NCBI RefSeq assembly: GCF_009789235.1
Contig: NZ_WSTB01000007.1
Coordinates: 1 to 64,000 of the forward strand
Direction of reading: 5' to 3'
Origin: Flavobacterium hydrocarbonoxydans
Lineage (GTDB): Bacteria; Bacteroidota; Bacteroidia; Flavobacteriales; Flavobacteriaceae
DNA: 64,000 nucleotides
Shown here one piece after another: positions 17,333 to 26,235 of this stretch (position 1 is the stretch's first letter; every line of letters begins with the position of its first letter). Under the pieces are notes generated by a model, which saw only the letters and a list, made by a program, of their open reading frames with translations, made no database searches and was not told where the DNA came from. The position numbers and the translations under genes are program-made.

Positions 17333-18304
17333 ATGAAGTTAGTAAAAAATCCTCTGAAATTACTTAAAATTTTAGTCCTAGTTTTTATAATCATGAATGT
17401 TGTTGCATTCGTTCATGCTTATAAATTCACCCATTTTTCAGAAAACAATACTTCAAAAACAAAGAGTCCGGAAAAATTATCGTCATTAGAAAAAGCACAA
17501 ACTCTTTTTTTAGGTGTTAATAATCCAAAACCTAAAAATTTAAAATTTCCTTCTCAAAAATTTGAAACCATTCGATTAAAAAGTAACAAAGAAATCGAAT
17601 GTTGGCTTATTAAAAATGAAGAATCCAAAGGAACTGTTGTATTGTTTCATGGATATGGTGCTGAAAAATCTTCAATGATTTCAAAATCTGATGAATTTCA
17701 AAAATTAGGCTTTAGTACCATGCTTGTTGATTTTATGGGAAGCGGAAATTCAGAGGGAAATCAAACTACCATTGGCTATAAAGAAGCTGATGAAGTTAAA
17801 ACTGCATTTGACTACCTGACACAAGCTGGAGAAAAAAACATCTACTTATTTGGCACTTCAATGGGAGCTGTTGCGATAATGAAATGTCTTAATGACAATC
17901 TCATAAAACCAAAAGGAATCATTATTGAATGCCCATTTGGCTCAATGTATAAAACTATCTGTGCAAGATTTAACAAAATGAATGCACCAACTTTTCCGAT
18001 GGCTGGAGTTTTATTGTTTTGGGGAGGAATTCAAAATGGCTTTTGGGGATTCAGCCATAACCCAACAGAATATGCTAAAAACATAAATTGTCCTACCCTA
18101 TTATTATATGGTGAAAAGGATAAAAGTGTAAGCAGAAAAGAGATTGATGAAATTTATACCAACTTAAAAGGAACAAAAAAACTGAATGTTTATCAAGATA
18201 CCGGGCACGAAAACTACTTAATAAAAAACAAAACAGAATGGGTTAAAAATATTTCTGATTTTTTATTCTCAACACAAAAAACTCCAAATCATTCTAATTT
18301 CTAA
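17333..18304 (+). CDS. Alpha/beta-hydrolase with N-terminal membrane segment
   Basis: This 323-residue protein has a hydrophobic stretch at about 13-30, either an uncleaved anchor or a signal. The alpha/beta-hydrolase fold follows: oxyanion region LFHGYGAEKSS (about 104-114), nucleophile Ser in FGTSMGAVAIM, acid in YGEKDKSV and His in DTGHENYL. The substrate is unknown; related proteins are called BAAT/acyl-CoA thioester or S9-type hydrolases. The next gene starts 7 bp after its stop and a third 16 bp later, so 17.3-20.1 kb is probably one operon of envelope-related genes. Confidence 0.8.
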   Translation: MKLVKNPLKLLKILVLVFIIMNVVAFVHAYKFTHFSENNTSKTKSPEKLSSLEKAQTLFLGVNNPKPKNLKFPSQKFETIRLKSNKEIECWLIKNEESKGTVVLFHGYGAEKSSMISKSDEFQKLGFSTMLVDFMGSGNSEGNQTTIGYKEADEVKTAFDYLTQAGEKNIYLFGTSMGAVAIMKCLNDNLIKPKGIIIECPFGSMYKTICARFNKMNAPTFPMAGVLLFWGGIQNGFWGFSHNPTEYAKNINCPTLLLYGEKDKSVSRKEIDEIYTNLKGTKKLNVYQDTGHENYLIKNKTEWVKNISDFLFSTQKTPNHSNF

Positions 18305-18311
18305 AAAAAAA

Positions 18312-18887
18312 ATGCTTAATACTTCCAAAAACAACATCAATACCTGGCAAGAATTTGCAAAAGAAACAAATGGTGCTTTTGTTGAAGGCTGGTCCTGGCG
18401 TTCAGATTCGACTGTAATAGATTATAAAAACTGGAAAATCATTTTTGATAATTATAAAATTTGGTCAGGGAAACACAGCACTGATATGACAAGGGTTGTA
18501 GTGCCAATTTCGTTAAATGATAATTTTAGATTTGAAATTTACCGTGAAGGGTTTATTCGTAGAATAGAAAAGTTTTTTGGAGCGCAGGATATCGAAATTG
18601 GTATTCCAGATTTTGACAAAGCTTTTACAATTAAGAGTAATAATGAATTTAAAATAAAAGCATTATTACGAAACAAAGAAATCAGAGACCTTATAGATTC
18701 ACAAACAGATTTAAACATTTTAATCTCTGATCAAAAAGGAATTTGGGAGAATAAACTTCCTCAAAACGAATTCGAATTATCTTATTTTGCTGATGGCGAA
18801 ATTGAAAATATTGAAACTTTAAAATCATTGCTTTCCTTAGTAAAAGCACTACTCGATGAATTACATCAAATGAAATCTATTCATTAA
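18312..18887 (+). CDS. Conserved hypothetical protein
   Basis: This 191-residue soluble protein has no signal peptide. It is rich in aromatic residues near the N-terminus (FVEGWSWRSD) with alternating beta/alpha character and a final helix (ETLKSLLSLVKALLDELHQ). I do not recognise a family. It is tightly spaced between a hydrolase gene and a secreted EreA/ChaN-like gene, so it likely belongs to the same transcript, but nothing in the sequence gives a function. Confidence 0.65.
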   Translation: MLNTSKNNINTWQEFAKETNGAFVEGWSWRSDSTVIDYKNWKIIFDNYKIWSGKHSTDMTRVVVPISLNDNFRFEIYREGFIRRIEKFFGAQDIEIGIPDFDKAFTIKSNNEFKIKALLRNKEIRDLIDSQTDLNILISDQKGIWENKLPQNEFELSYFADGEIENIETLKSLLSLVKALLDELHQMKSIH

Positions 18888-18903
18888 CATAAAAATCAGA
18901 CAA

Positions 18904-20106
18904 ATGCTAAAATTTAAATTGCTTTTTCTTCTAATTCTTTCATTAACAAAAACACAAGCGCAAGAAAAAAAAGAAACTTATTTATTCTCAAAAGATATAG
19001 CTGCCAATTTCGAAAATGATAAATCGTTGGCGAGATTTCAAACCACCTCTGTAGATTTTTCGAGAAGCGGCTATTACAAACTAGGATTAGAAACTTGGGA
19101 CAAACAATTTAACACTGATACATCTAAAAAAAGAAATCTTTCAAAAGAAGACAGTCTTTACTTTAAATCATTTAAACCTGTAAATGCTAAGAAATACATT
19201 ATCGATCGTTCTAAAAATGAAAAACTCATTATTATAAATGAAGCACACAATAACTCAAGACACAGAGTTTTTACAACCTCGTTATTACAGGATTTATACA
19301 AAAATGGGTATCGCTTTTTAGGATTAGAAGCTTTATGGGAAAATTTAGATGGAAAAGATTTTGCAGTTTTAGAAAGTGGTTTCTACACCAAAGAATCACA
19401 ATTCGGTAATATGATAAAAGAAGCTAAAGCAATTGGATTTACTGTATTTGGATACGAATCTACTTCAAAAGTGAGAGATGGAGGAAAAACCAGAGAAATT
19501 GAACAAGCTGAAAACATTGTTAAAATAATGAACGAAAATCCAAATGCTAAATTCTTAATTCATTGTGGATACGAGCATTTGGTCGAAGGTACTCCCGGAA
19601 TTCCAACCTGGGAAAAAGCTATGGCTGGCAGAATAATCGAAATGACTGGTATAAACCCTTTTACAATCGATCAGACTTCTTATTCTGAGAAAGGAACAAA
19701 AACATTAAATTCACCTTATATTCAGCAAGTAAATCAGGAATATTCTGCTATCATGGTAAATAAAGAAAATCAAGCATTTACTGGAAGTACAGAAAATAGT
19801 AAAAAGATAGATTGTGTCATTATTCATCCTGTCACAAAAATCAAGGACAACAGACCTGATTGGTTAAGTTTACCAAAAGACAGAAAAATAGTTAAAATTG
19901 AAAATGCAAAAATCACAGAATATCCAGCATTAATATTAGCTTATCGAGCAAATGAATATGAAAAAAATGGAATTCCTGCTGACATTATTGAACTTATTAC
20001 TGATACTGAAAAAGGAAATCTTGTTTTAAAAAAAAGTGATTATAAAATTTTAATTAAAAACAAAGATTACAAAGTAATAAACGAGTATTCACAAAGTGTA
20101 AAATAA
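18904..20106 (+). CDS. Secreted protein distantly resembling the EreA/ChaN/TIKI superfamily
   Basis: This 400-residue protein has a signal peptide (about 1-20, TQAQ at the cleavage region). The core at about 100-260 has IIINEAHNNSRHR, then RFLGLEALW and FLIHCGYEHLVEG. This Glu-x-His start followed by later Glu and His positions recalls erythromycin-esterase-like and ChaN/TIKI hydrolase folds. The similarity is weak and no activity is claimed. It is the last gene of a three-gene run and is probably periplasmic or surface-exposed. The spacer after it (20107-20257) shows no recognisable feature. Confidence 0.6.
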   Translation: MLKFKLLFLLILSLTKTQAQEKKETYLFSKDIAANFENDKSLARFQTTSVDFSRSGYYKLGLETWDKQFNTDTSKKRNLSKEDSLYFKSFKPVNAKKYIIDRSKNEKLIIINEAHNNSRHRVFTTSLLQDLYKNGYRFLGLEALWENLDGKDFAVLESGFYTKESQFGNMIKEAKAIGFTVFGYESTSKVRDGGKTREIEQAENIVKIMNENPNAKFLIHCGYEHLVEGTPGIPTWEKAMAGRIIEMTGINPFTIDQTSYSEKGTKTLNSPYIQQVNQEYSAIMVNKENQAFTGSTENSKKIDCVIIHPVTKIKDNRPDWLSLPKDRKIVKIENAKITEYPALILAYRANEYEKNGIPADIIELITDTEKGNLVLKKSDYKILIKNKDYKVINEYSQSVK

Positions 20107-20257
20107 CTATTCTCGATTTCATACATTATCATTAATGAAACCAAAAAAATAACGATTCGTTAAATGTTTGTATGAAAATCAAATAACTCATACAGGAAAT
20201 TATGTAACGTTCTTCGGCAATAAAAAAGGAAATTTACATTAATTAAAATCCTAGTTT

Positions 20258-21139
20258 ATGAAGAAGTTATATTATACATCGAATATTTTGCTTTTAGTCG
20301 TTTTAGCATCTTTAGGTTCTTGTAAAAAGAGCGAATCAACTGTTGAAAATACTAAAACCAAAACAAAAAAAACTATTGAATATAAAAAACCCGCAAGTAT
20401 TGGTTTTCATCTTGAAAATACCAAACAATGGCTGGAAACCAATAAAACCGATTCGACTAAACTTACAATAGCTTACGCTGTAAACAGAACTGATAAAGCC
20501 AATTTTGCCAAATTAGATTCAGTGGTTATTCCTGCTGATTTTAGTGGAGATTTGGTTTATTACCTTCCGTTTCCATTACATGTTTCTGCTTTAGAAGAAG
20601 TTTCAAAAGTTTTGATTTTTTCTTACCCTACTCAAACCTTTGCAGCTTATGAAAATGGCGAGTTGGTTTATACAGGCCCAACCAACATGGGAAGAAAAAA
20701 AGACCAGACACCAACCGGTTTATTTTTTACCAATTGGAAAGCCGAAAAAACCACCAGTACCTTTAACGACGAATGGGATTTAGAATGGAATTTTAATATC
20801 GAAAATAAATTAGGTGTAGGTTTTCATGAATATGAATTACCTGGTTATCCAGCTTCGCACTCTTGCCTGAGATTATTAGAAAAAGATGCCAAATATCTTT
20901 ATAAGTGGGCTGATGAATGGATTCTAAAAGACAGTGAAAATGTAAAAGTAAAAGGAACTCCAGTAATTGTTTTTGGAAATTTTGATTTTGACAGACCAAA
21001 ACCATGGCTACAATTAGCTACAGATCCAAAAGCCCTGAATATTTCTGAAAGTGAATTAGAGAAAGAAGTAAAACCTTTTTTAAGTTCTATTTTGGTGGAA
21101 CAAAAAAAGAGAGAAAGCAATAAAATGTTAGCACAATAA
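20258..21139 (+). CDS. L,D-transpeptidase (YkuD) lipoprotein
   Basis: This 293-residue protein has a lipobox ending in Cys22 (LGSC). The YkuD domain (about 117-245) shows VLIFSYPTQTFAAYENGELV at its start, TPTGLF, the family His in GVGFHEY (190) and the catalytic motif SHSCLRL (200-206) with Cys203. L,D-transpeptidases make 3-3 peptidoglycan crosslinks or attach proteins to murein in the periplasm. The usual SHGC has Ser in place of Gly. It is a single gene followed by a clear terminator. Confidence 0.85.
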   Translation: MKKLYYTSNILLLVVLASLGSCKKSESTVENTKTKTKKTIEYKKPASIGFHLENTKQWLETNKTDSTKLTIAYAVNRTDKANFAKLDSVVIPADFSGDLVYYLPFPLHVSALEEVSKVLIFSYPTQTFAAYENGELVYTGPTNMGRKKDQTPTGLFFTNWKAEKTTSTFNDEWDLEWNFNIENKLGVGFHEYELPGYPASHSCLRLLEKDAKYLYKWADEWILKDSENVKVKGTPVIVFGNFDFDRPKPWLQLATDPKALNISESELEKEVKPFLSSILVEQKKRESNKMLAQ

Positions 21140-21163
21140 GTCAATCCTATTGATTGTATTCGC

Positions 21164-21197
21164 AATAAACCCAATCTTTGATTGGGTTTATTTTTTT
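21164..21197 (+). terminator. Terminator after the L,D-transpeptidase gene
   Basis: A perfect 12-bp stem AATAAACCCAAT / ATTGGGTTTATT with a 5-base loop, then a T-run. Confidence 0.9.
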
Positions 21198-21272
21198 AGG
21201 TTAAGTTAGTTTTATTTTGTTATTTCGTTTTGCAAAGAAAAGCCTTCTAAACCCAGTTTATCCTTCTCTAAA

Positions 21273-22103
21273 ATGAAACAATTCTTCTTGTTTGCTTTAT
21301 TTCTTATTACTTACTTAAATCAAGGCCAATCAAAGGAAAGTCTCGATTTTAAAATTAGATATACTCCCGAAACAATCTACACACAGCTTATTGAACAATC
21401 GGCTGATATGGTAATTGCATACGAAGGTTCGCCAGAATTTTTGGCTAATTTGGAGGCTAAAGAGATACAAAATCCAACCATAAAAAAAACTCTCAATCTT
21501 ACAGAATCCATTTTAAAAACTGGAAAACTAAAACCGAACGGAACATTTCCATTAACCATTGAGTTTGTAAAGTCTAATAATCTTGAGGGAACCATTGTTA
21601 TTCCAAACGGAACTATAATTTACGGAAATGCAACTGATTCCTCTTTGCCAAAATTAGATTCTATTGTTTCAAAAGATATGGAGGAAAGTTTTAAAAAGAC
21701 TTTACTTCAAACTATGCAATCTACATTTTCGCAAATTTCAATTCCTGATACAAAAATAAAAATAGGAGAAACCTTTTCGCAAAAGAATCCTTTATCTCTT
21801 CCTATTGCTGGTATTACGATTGACATGGATATTACTACCAATTATAAGTTGCTTAAAATTGAAAAAGACCATGCCGAATTTGATATAACACAGGTTTATA
21901 TCATGAAAATTATCAATGACAAATACAATATTAACGCAACAGGAACTGGAAAAGGAAATTTAACCTATAATATTCCAAACCAATTTTCGACACATTATGA
22001 CATAGAAATCGAAATGGGTTTTAGCATAAAAATGGAACAATTTACAATGAATCTGACCTCTAAAAGCGGATTCAATCATCATGTTCAAATTTCTAAATAC
22101 TGA
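21273..22103 (+). CDS. Secreted protein of unknown function
   Basis: This 276-residue protein has a signal peptide (about 1-19, YLNQGQS). The mature part is mostly alternating beta strands with Thr/Ile-rich repeats, such as ITIDMDITTNYKLLKIE and YDIEIEMGFSIKME, as in lipid- or surface-associated beta-sandwich proteins. I cannot place it in a named family with confidence. It begins 133 bp after the transpeptidase stop and is followed 52 bp later by a small zinc-ribbon protein gene. Confidence 0.65.
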   Translation: MKQFFLFALFLITYLNQGQSKESLDFKIRYTPETIYTQLIEQSADMVIAYEGSPEFLANLEAKEIQNPTIKKTLNLTESILKTGKLKPNGTFPLTIEFVKSNNLEGTIVIPNGTIIYGNATDSSLPKLDSIVSKDMEESFKKTLLQTMQSTFSQISIPDTKIKIGETFSQKNPLSLPIAGITIDMDITTNYKLLKIEKDHAEFDITQVYIMKIINDKYNINATGTGKGNLTYNIPNQFSTHYDIEIEMGFSIKMEQFTMNLTSKSGFNHHVQISKY

Positions 22104-22155
22104 TAAATTTTATTTTTAAAATTGATTTTTTCTTAATTTTAAAATCAAAAATACA

Positions 22156-22443
22156 ATGCCTGGAAATTTAAGAACTTGTCCGAAAGGTCATCAATATCAA
22201 AAAACCAGTGAATGCCCAACCTGCCCTATTTGCGAACAGGAACGCAAACCAAAAGACGGTTTACTTTCTTTATTACCAGCACCTGCAAGACGGGCTTTAG
22301 AAAGCAAAGGCATCAAAAACACTTTAGATTTATCTAAATATACTAAAAAAGAGATTCTGGAATTACACGGAATTGGGCCGAGTTCAATACCTAAACTTTT
22401 GGAAGAATTGAAGAAGTCTGGACTTGCTTTTAAGGAAAGCTAA
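22156..22443 (+). CDS. Small zinc-ribbon protein with an RNA polymerase alpha-CTD-like helix-hairpin-helix
   Basis: This 95-residue protein has two parts. The N-terminal 30 residues have Cys8, His12, Cys20, Cys23 and Cys26 (CPKGH ... CPTCPIC), a likely zinc site. Residues about 38-90 resemble the C-terminal domain of RNA polymerase alpha: LPAPARRALESKGIKNTLDL, KKEILELHGIGPSS and IPKLLEELKKSG, a DNA-binding helix-hairpin-helix layout. It may bind DNA or RNA polymerase, but no function is established. It is flanked by genes for secreted proteins of unknown role. Confidence 0.75.
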   Translation: MPGNLRTCPKGHQYQKTSECPTCPICEQERKPKDGLLSLLPAPARRALESKGIKNTLDLSKYTKKEILELHGIGPSSIPKLLEELKKSGLAFKES

Positions 22444-22521
22444 TATTTTAAAGGTATTCTAATACATTAAACTAATTATTTAGTTTTGTTTATAAATTAA
22501 ACTTCTAATCTTAGATATAAA

Positions 22522-23025
22522 ATGCAAAAAAAAATAATACTTTACTTTTTACTATCAAACTTTTTTGCGCTAGCGCAAATTAAAAACGAATCAAAATCAG
22601 ACACATACACTAGTAGAAAGAAAATTTATCAGATAAATTTCAATACTGATCACTGGATAAAAAATTCAGAATCTGAAAACTGGGATGCTGAATTTCATGA
22701 TAAATACAATTTACTCGCTGCCTATTTTATTGAGTATGATTATTTTATATCTGATAAAAAAATAAAAAGTACAATTGAGGAAGAATATAAAAATTTTGGC
22801 AAAATCAAGAATATAAAAATTTACAAGAAAAAAATAAACGACATTGAAGTGAATTATTTTGAATGTGAATTAAATTTTAATGATTTCTTATATAAATATC
22901 AAGGTTTTATTTACAATGGAAAAGGTGGCTCTATACAAATGACTTACGGAGGGCAGGCAGAAACAATAGAACAGAATCAAAACCTTATTGATGAATTAAA
23001 CAACGGTATTTCTATTATAAATTAA
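22522..23025 (+). CDS. Secreted protein of unknown function
   Basis: This 167-residue protein has a signal peptide (about 1-18, FFALAQ). The mature part is charged and aromatic (HWIKNSESENWDAEF, YFIEYDYFIS), with no recognised family, and probably folds as alpha/beta. It converges on guaB and shares a bidirectional terminator with it. Confidence 0.65.
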   Translation: MQKKIILYFLLSNFFALAQIKNESKSDTYTSRKKIYQINFNTDHWIKNSESENWDAEFHDKYNLLAAYFIEYDYFISDKKIKSTIEEEYKNFGKIKNIKIYKKKINDIEVNYFECELNFNDFLYKYQGFIYNGKGGSIQMTYGGQAETIEQNQNLIDELNNGISIIN

Positions 23026-23026
23026 A

Positions 23027-23064
23027 CAAAAAAGTCGCAAGAATTAATTTCTTGCGACTTTTAT
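23027..23064. terminator. Bidirectional terminator between convergent genes
   Basis: A perfect 12-bp stem AAAAGTCGCAAG / CTTGCGACTTTT with a 9-base loop sits between the stop of the plus-strand secreted gene and the stop of guaB. A-runs and T-runs on either side suit both directions. Confidence 0.88.
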
Positions 23065-23082
23065 ATATCAAAAACTAAAAAA

Positions 23083-24555
23083 TTATCTAGAATAATTTGG
23101 AGCTTCTTTTGTAATAGTTACGTTATGCGGATGGCTTTCTGTAATTCCACTTGAAGTGATACGAACAAAACGTCCCGTTTCCTGTAAAGTTGGAATATCT
23201 TTTGAACCACAGTATCCCATTCCGGCGCGAAGACCACCAATAAACTGAAGCATACTTTCGTTTAATTCTCCTTTGTAAGGAACACGACCTACGATTCCTT
23301 CTGGAACTAATTTCTTTACATCGTCTTCAACATCCTGGAAATAACGGTCTTTAGAACCTGTTTGCATCGCCTCAACAGAACCCATTCCTCGGTAAGATTT
23401 GAATTTTCTTCCTTCGAAAATGATAGTTTCACCCGGAGATTCTTTTGTTCCTGCTAATAATGAACCTAACATTACACAGTCAGCTCCTGCAGCAATTGCT
23501 TTAGGGATATCACCAGTGTAACGAATTCCACCATCTGCAATTACGGGAACACCAGTACCTTTGATAGCTGCAGCTACTTCAAGAACTGCTGAGAATTGAG
23601 GAAAACCAACACCAGCAACGATACGAGTTGTACAGATAGAACCAGGTCCGATTCCAACTTTTACTCCATCTGCTCCGTTTGCCACTAAATATTTAGCTGC
23701 TTCCGGAGTAGCGATGTTTCCAACGATTACATCAATATTTGGGAATTTAGATTTTACTTCTTTTAAGGTATTCACTACACCTTCGGTATGTCCGTGAGCA
23801 GTATCGATAATGATAGCATCTACACCAGCAGCTACTAATGCACCTGCTCTTTCGACAGCATCACCAGTAACTCCGATAGCTGCAGCTACTCTTAAACGTC
23901 CAAAAACATCTTTGTTAGCGATTGGTTTTTGAGTAAGTTTTGTGATGTCTCTAAAAGTAATCAGACCTACTAATTCGTTTTTAGCATTCACAACCGGTAA
24001 CTTTTCGATTTTGTGACCTTGCAAAACTACTTCGGCTTGTTCTAAAGAAGTTCCTTCAGAAACGGTAACCAAATTTTCGCTTGTCATTACCTCAACGATT
24101 GGTCTTGCTCCGTTTTTCTCGAAACGTAAGTCACGATTGGTAACGATTCCTTTTAAGATTTTATTCTCGTCAACGATTGGAATTCCGCCAATTCCGAATT
24201 CTTTCATGGCGTTTTTTGCGTCTGCAATGGTAGAATTTAATGGTAAAGTTACAGGATCAATGATCATTCCTGACTCTGCACGCTTTACTTTACGAACCTT
24301 CGCAGCTTGTTGCTCGATGGTCATGTTTTTATGTAAAACACCTATTCCGCCTTCTTGCGCCATAGCGATTGCCATTGCACTTTCGGTAACGGTATCCATA
24401 GCAGCTGATACTATAGGAACGTTTAGTGTTATGTTTCTTGAAAATTTTGATTTGATACTCACTTCGCGTGGAAGCACATTCGAGTAGTTAGGTACTAATA
24501 ATACATCATCGTAAGTTAAACCTTCGCCGATAATCTTGGAGTTGTGTGCTATCAT
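23083..24555 (-). CDS. guaB: Inosine-5'-monophosphate dehydrogenase
   Basis: This 490-residue enzyme oxidises IMP to XMP with NAD, the rate-limiting step of GMP synthesis. It has the TIM barrel split by a pair of CBS domains at about 98-208, the catalytic Cys308 in [12 protein letters not shown] and the mobile flap with YRGMGS. The length is normal. Upstream, a -7 box (24582-24589) is followed by a small hairpin GCAATT-8-AATTGC ending three bases before the ATG, which may affect initiation. guaA is about 18 kb away. Confidence 0.97.
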   Translation of the reverse strand: MIAHNSKIIGEGLTYDDVLLVPNYSNVLPREVSIKSKFSRNITLNVPIVSAAMDTVTESAMAIAMAQEGGIGVLHKNMTIEQQAAKVRKVKRAESGMIIDPVTLPLNSTIADAKNAMKEFGIGGIPIVDENKILKGIVTNRDLRFEKNGARPIVEVMTSENLVTVSEGTSLEQAEVVLQGHKIEKLPVVNAKNELVGLITFRDITKLTQKPIANKDVFGRLRVAAAIGVTGDAVERAGALVAAGVDAIIIDTAHGHTEGVVNTLKEVKSKFPNIDVIVGNIATPEAAKYLVANGADGVKVGIGPGSICTTRIVAGVGFPQFSAVLEVAAAIKGTGVPVIADGGIRYTGDIPKAIAAGADCVMLGSLLAGTKESPGETIIFEGRKFKSYRGMGSVEAMQTGSKDRYFQDVEDDVKKLVPEGIVGRVPYKGELNESMLQFIGGLRAGMGYCGSKDIPTLQETGRFVRITSSGITESHPHNVTITKEAPNYSR

Positions 24556-24581
24556 GTTGCAATTTCTAGTTGAATTGCGTG

Positions 24582-24589
24582 CAAATATA
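24582..24589 (-). promoter_or_regulatory. -7 promoter box of guaB
   Basis: Minus strand TATATTTG, followed by C, matches TAnnTTTG. The predicted leader is about 25 bases and carries the hairpin GCAATT / AATTGC. No clear -33 TTG is seen. Confidence 0.55.
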
Positions 24590-24671
24590 GTGAATAAATT
24601 GGAAACTTACCTACTAACTACCTCAGAATTATTTTGAAAGAAAATAATTTTAAATTTATCAAACCATTTTT

Positions 24672-24826
24672 TTAAACCATATAAGTGATTTAAAAAAATT
24701 TAAGTTTTGCCAAATTTTAGCGCAAAGGCCAAGAAAGTTTTAAAAATCATAAAAATCTGTGACTAAAAAATAAATCCAAATTTTCAAAGTCTTTTTTAAT
24801 GAACTTATATCACTTATATGGTTTAA
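24672..24826. repeat. Intergenic element with perfect 18-bp inverted ends
   Basis: TTAAACCATATAAGTGAT (24672-24689) and ATCACTTATATGGTTTAA (24809-24826) are exact reverse complements, 119 bp apart. The interior includes AGCGCAAAGGCCAAGAAAG and AATCTGTGACTAAAAAA, simple words like those in the 6.7- and 16.6-kb elements. It fills the spacer between guaB and the DUF5723 gene and ends six bases before that gene's stop codon. Confidence 0.85.
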
Positions 24827-24831
24827 GAAAA

Positions 24832-26235
24832 TTACTCATCAAGATCCTGTAGAACATAATTTAACCCGAATTGGAACGCCATACTGTTGGCTTTTGAAAC
24901 ATCTCTGAACTCTAAAATATTATCAACAAGAGCATAAATATTGACTTTACCGATGGTTCCCGAAAGCCCAAAACCAATATTTTTGTTCGAAAAGGCATCT
25001 AATGTATAAGTTGCTTTGACATCTAATTTTTCGAGAATACTTCTTTTGTAAAAAGCGGTAAAAGCAATAAAGGGGTTTTGGGGAGTGGTCATGGCAAACA
25101 TTTGTGCTCCAACAGCGTTTACATATTTTCGCATACTTTGTGCTTTGCAATTACATTCTTCGTCTGAACGTTTTTCACCGAAAGAATACTGAATAGAAGC
25201 GTTGAATTTCGTAGGCCGCCAAGTGGTGTATTTGTTGTACAACGTATCACGCGGAATGGCTTTTTCGAATTCATCAAAGATATTTTCCGGTTCATCTGCG
25301 TTACTAAAATTGGGCTGCACTCCATCATATTGATATTTTCCTTTGTAGGTCAGCGTTTCAATATCTTTGGATTGTTTTATAAATCCTAAATCGATAATAC
25401 TGGCGGTAAATTGCAAATTGTCTTTGAAATAATATGTCAAACCAGCATCGATTCCCAGACCCAAACTTCCGCCCAAAAAAGTATTCCTCGCAACATCGCC
25501 CGGAATACTTCCTTCGTATTCGTCTTTGGTGAATTTTGCAATTCCCGAAGTTCGCAACTCCAGATTAGAATCGATAATTTGGGTGTAAATATTGGGGATT
25601 CCGGTAGTATTTTGTCCTGTATAAATAAATCCTGAATTTTGAGTAGAAGTTGCATTGGCGCCACTTGAGTACATTTTGAAACGTCCACCGAGCACTAATT
25701 TTTTATTGATTTTTTTATGAAAGCCTACATGAAAAACCGATAGTACCTCCGCTTTTACATTCAAATCCGATAAATCGAAGGATCTTCCTATGTAGTTTTG
25801 ATTCCCATCAACTGCTAAAATAGCGAGATCTTTTGGGAAATACATCAAAAAATCAAACTCCTGATACAAACCAAAAGAAACATACGACTGACTTTCGCTC
25901 CCTCCAACTCTAAAACCGCCTGAGAAAACTTCGAGTTGTTCATTAATATATGTTTTATCATTACTGGATGATTTTTGAATGATATTTCGAATTTTATCAT
26001 TAAAATCTACTCCATTATCAGCAAATAAATCATAGGCAGAATAACTACTAGAGCCTACATTAGCCGAAATTCCAGACAATAACGGAATCCCAAAATAGTA
26101 TTTATACGAAACGTCTGCGCCAGGATTTACGAGTAATGATTGCGGAATAGATGTAAAATTATACAACACTTGTTTGTTTTGCGAAAATCCGTAAAAGTTC
26201 GCAATAATGGCTAAAATTACGGCTGCTTTCCTCAT
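24832..26235 (-). CDS. Outer-membrane beta-barrel protein (DUF5723-like)
   Basis: This 467-residue protein has a signal peptide (about 1-18, NFYGFSQ) and many amphipathic strands. Features such as LVNPGADVSYKYYFGIPLLSG near the N-terminus and FGLSGTIGKVNIYALVDN near the end fit the DUF5723 family of Bacteroidota outer-membrane proteins, distantly like PorP/SprF barrels. An internal ECNCKAQ segment is unusual for a barrel and may sit in a loop. Its start overlaps the stop of the upstream lipoprotein gene by four bases (ATGA), so the pair is translationally coupled and the products may work together. Confidence 0.75.
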   Translation of the reverse strand: MRKAAVILAIIANFYGFSQNKQVLYNFTSIPQSLLVNPGADVSYKYYFGIPLLSGISANVGSSSYSAYDLFADNGVDFNDKIRNIIQKSSSNDKTYINEQLEVFSGGFRVGGSESQSYVSFGLYQEFDFLMYFPKDLAILAVDGNQNYIGRSFDLSDLNVKAEVLSVFHVGFHKKINKKLVLGGRFKMYSSGANATSTQNSGFIYTGQNTTGIPNIYTQIIDSNLELRTSGIAKFTKDEYEGSIPGDVARNTFLGGSLGLGIDAGLTYYFKDNLQFTASIIDLGFIKQSKDIETLTYKGKYQYDGVQPNFSNADEPENIFDEFEKAIPRDTLYNKYTTWRPTKFNASIQYSFGEKRSDEECNCKAQSMRKYVNAVGAQMFAMTTPQNPFIAFTAFYKRSILEKLDVKATYTLDAFSNKNIGFGLSGTIGKVNIYALVDNILEFRDVSKANSMAFQFGLNYVLQDLDE

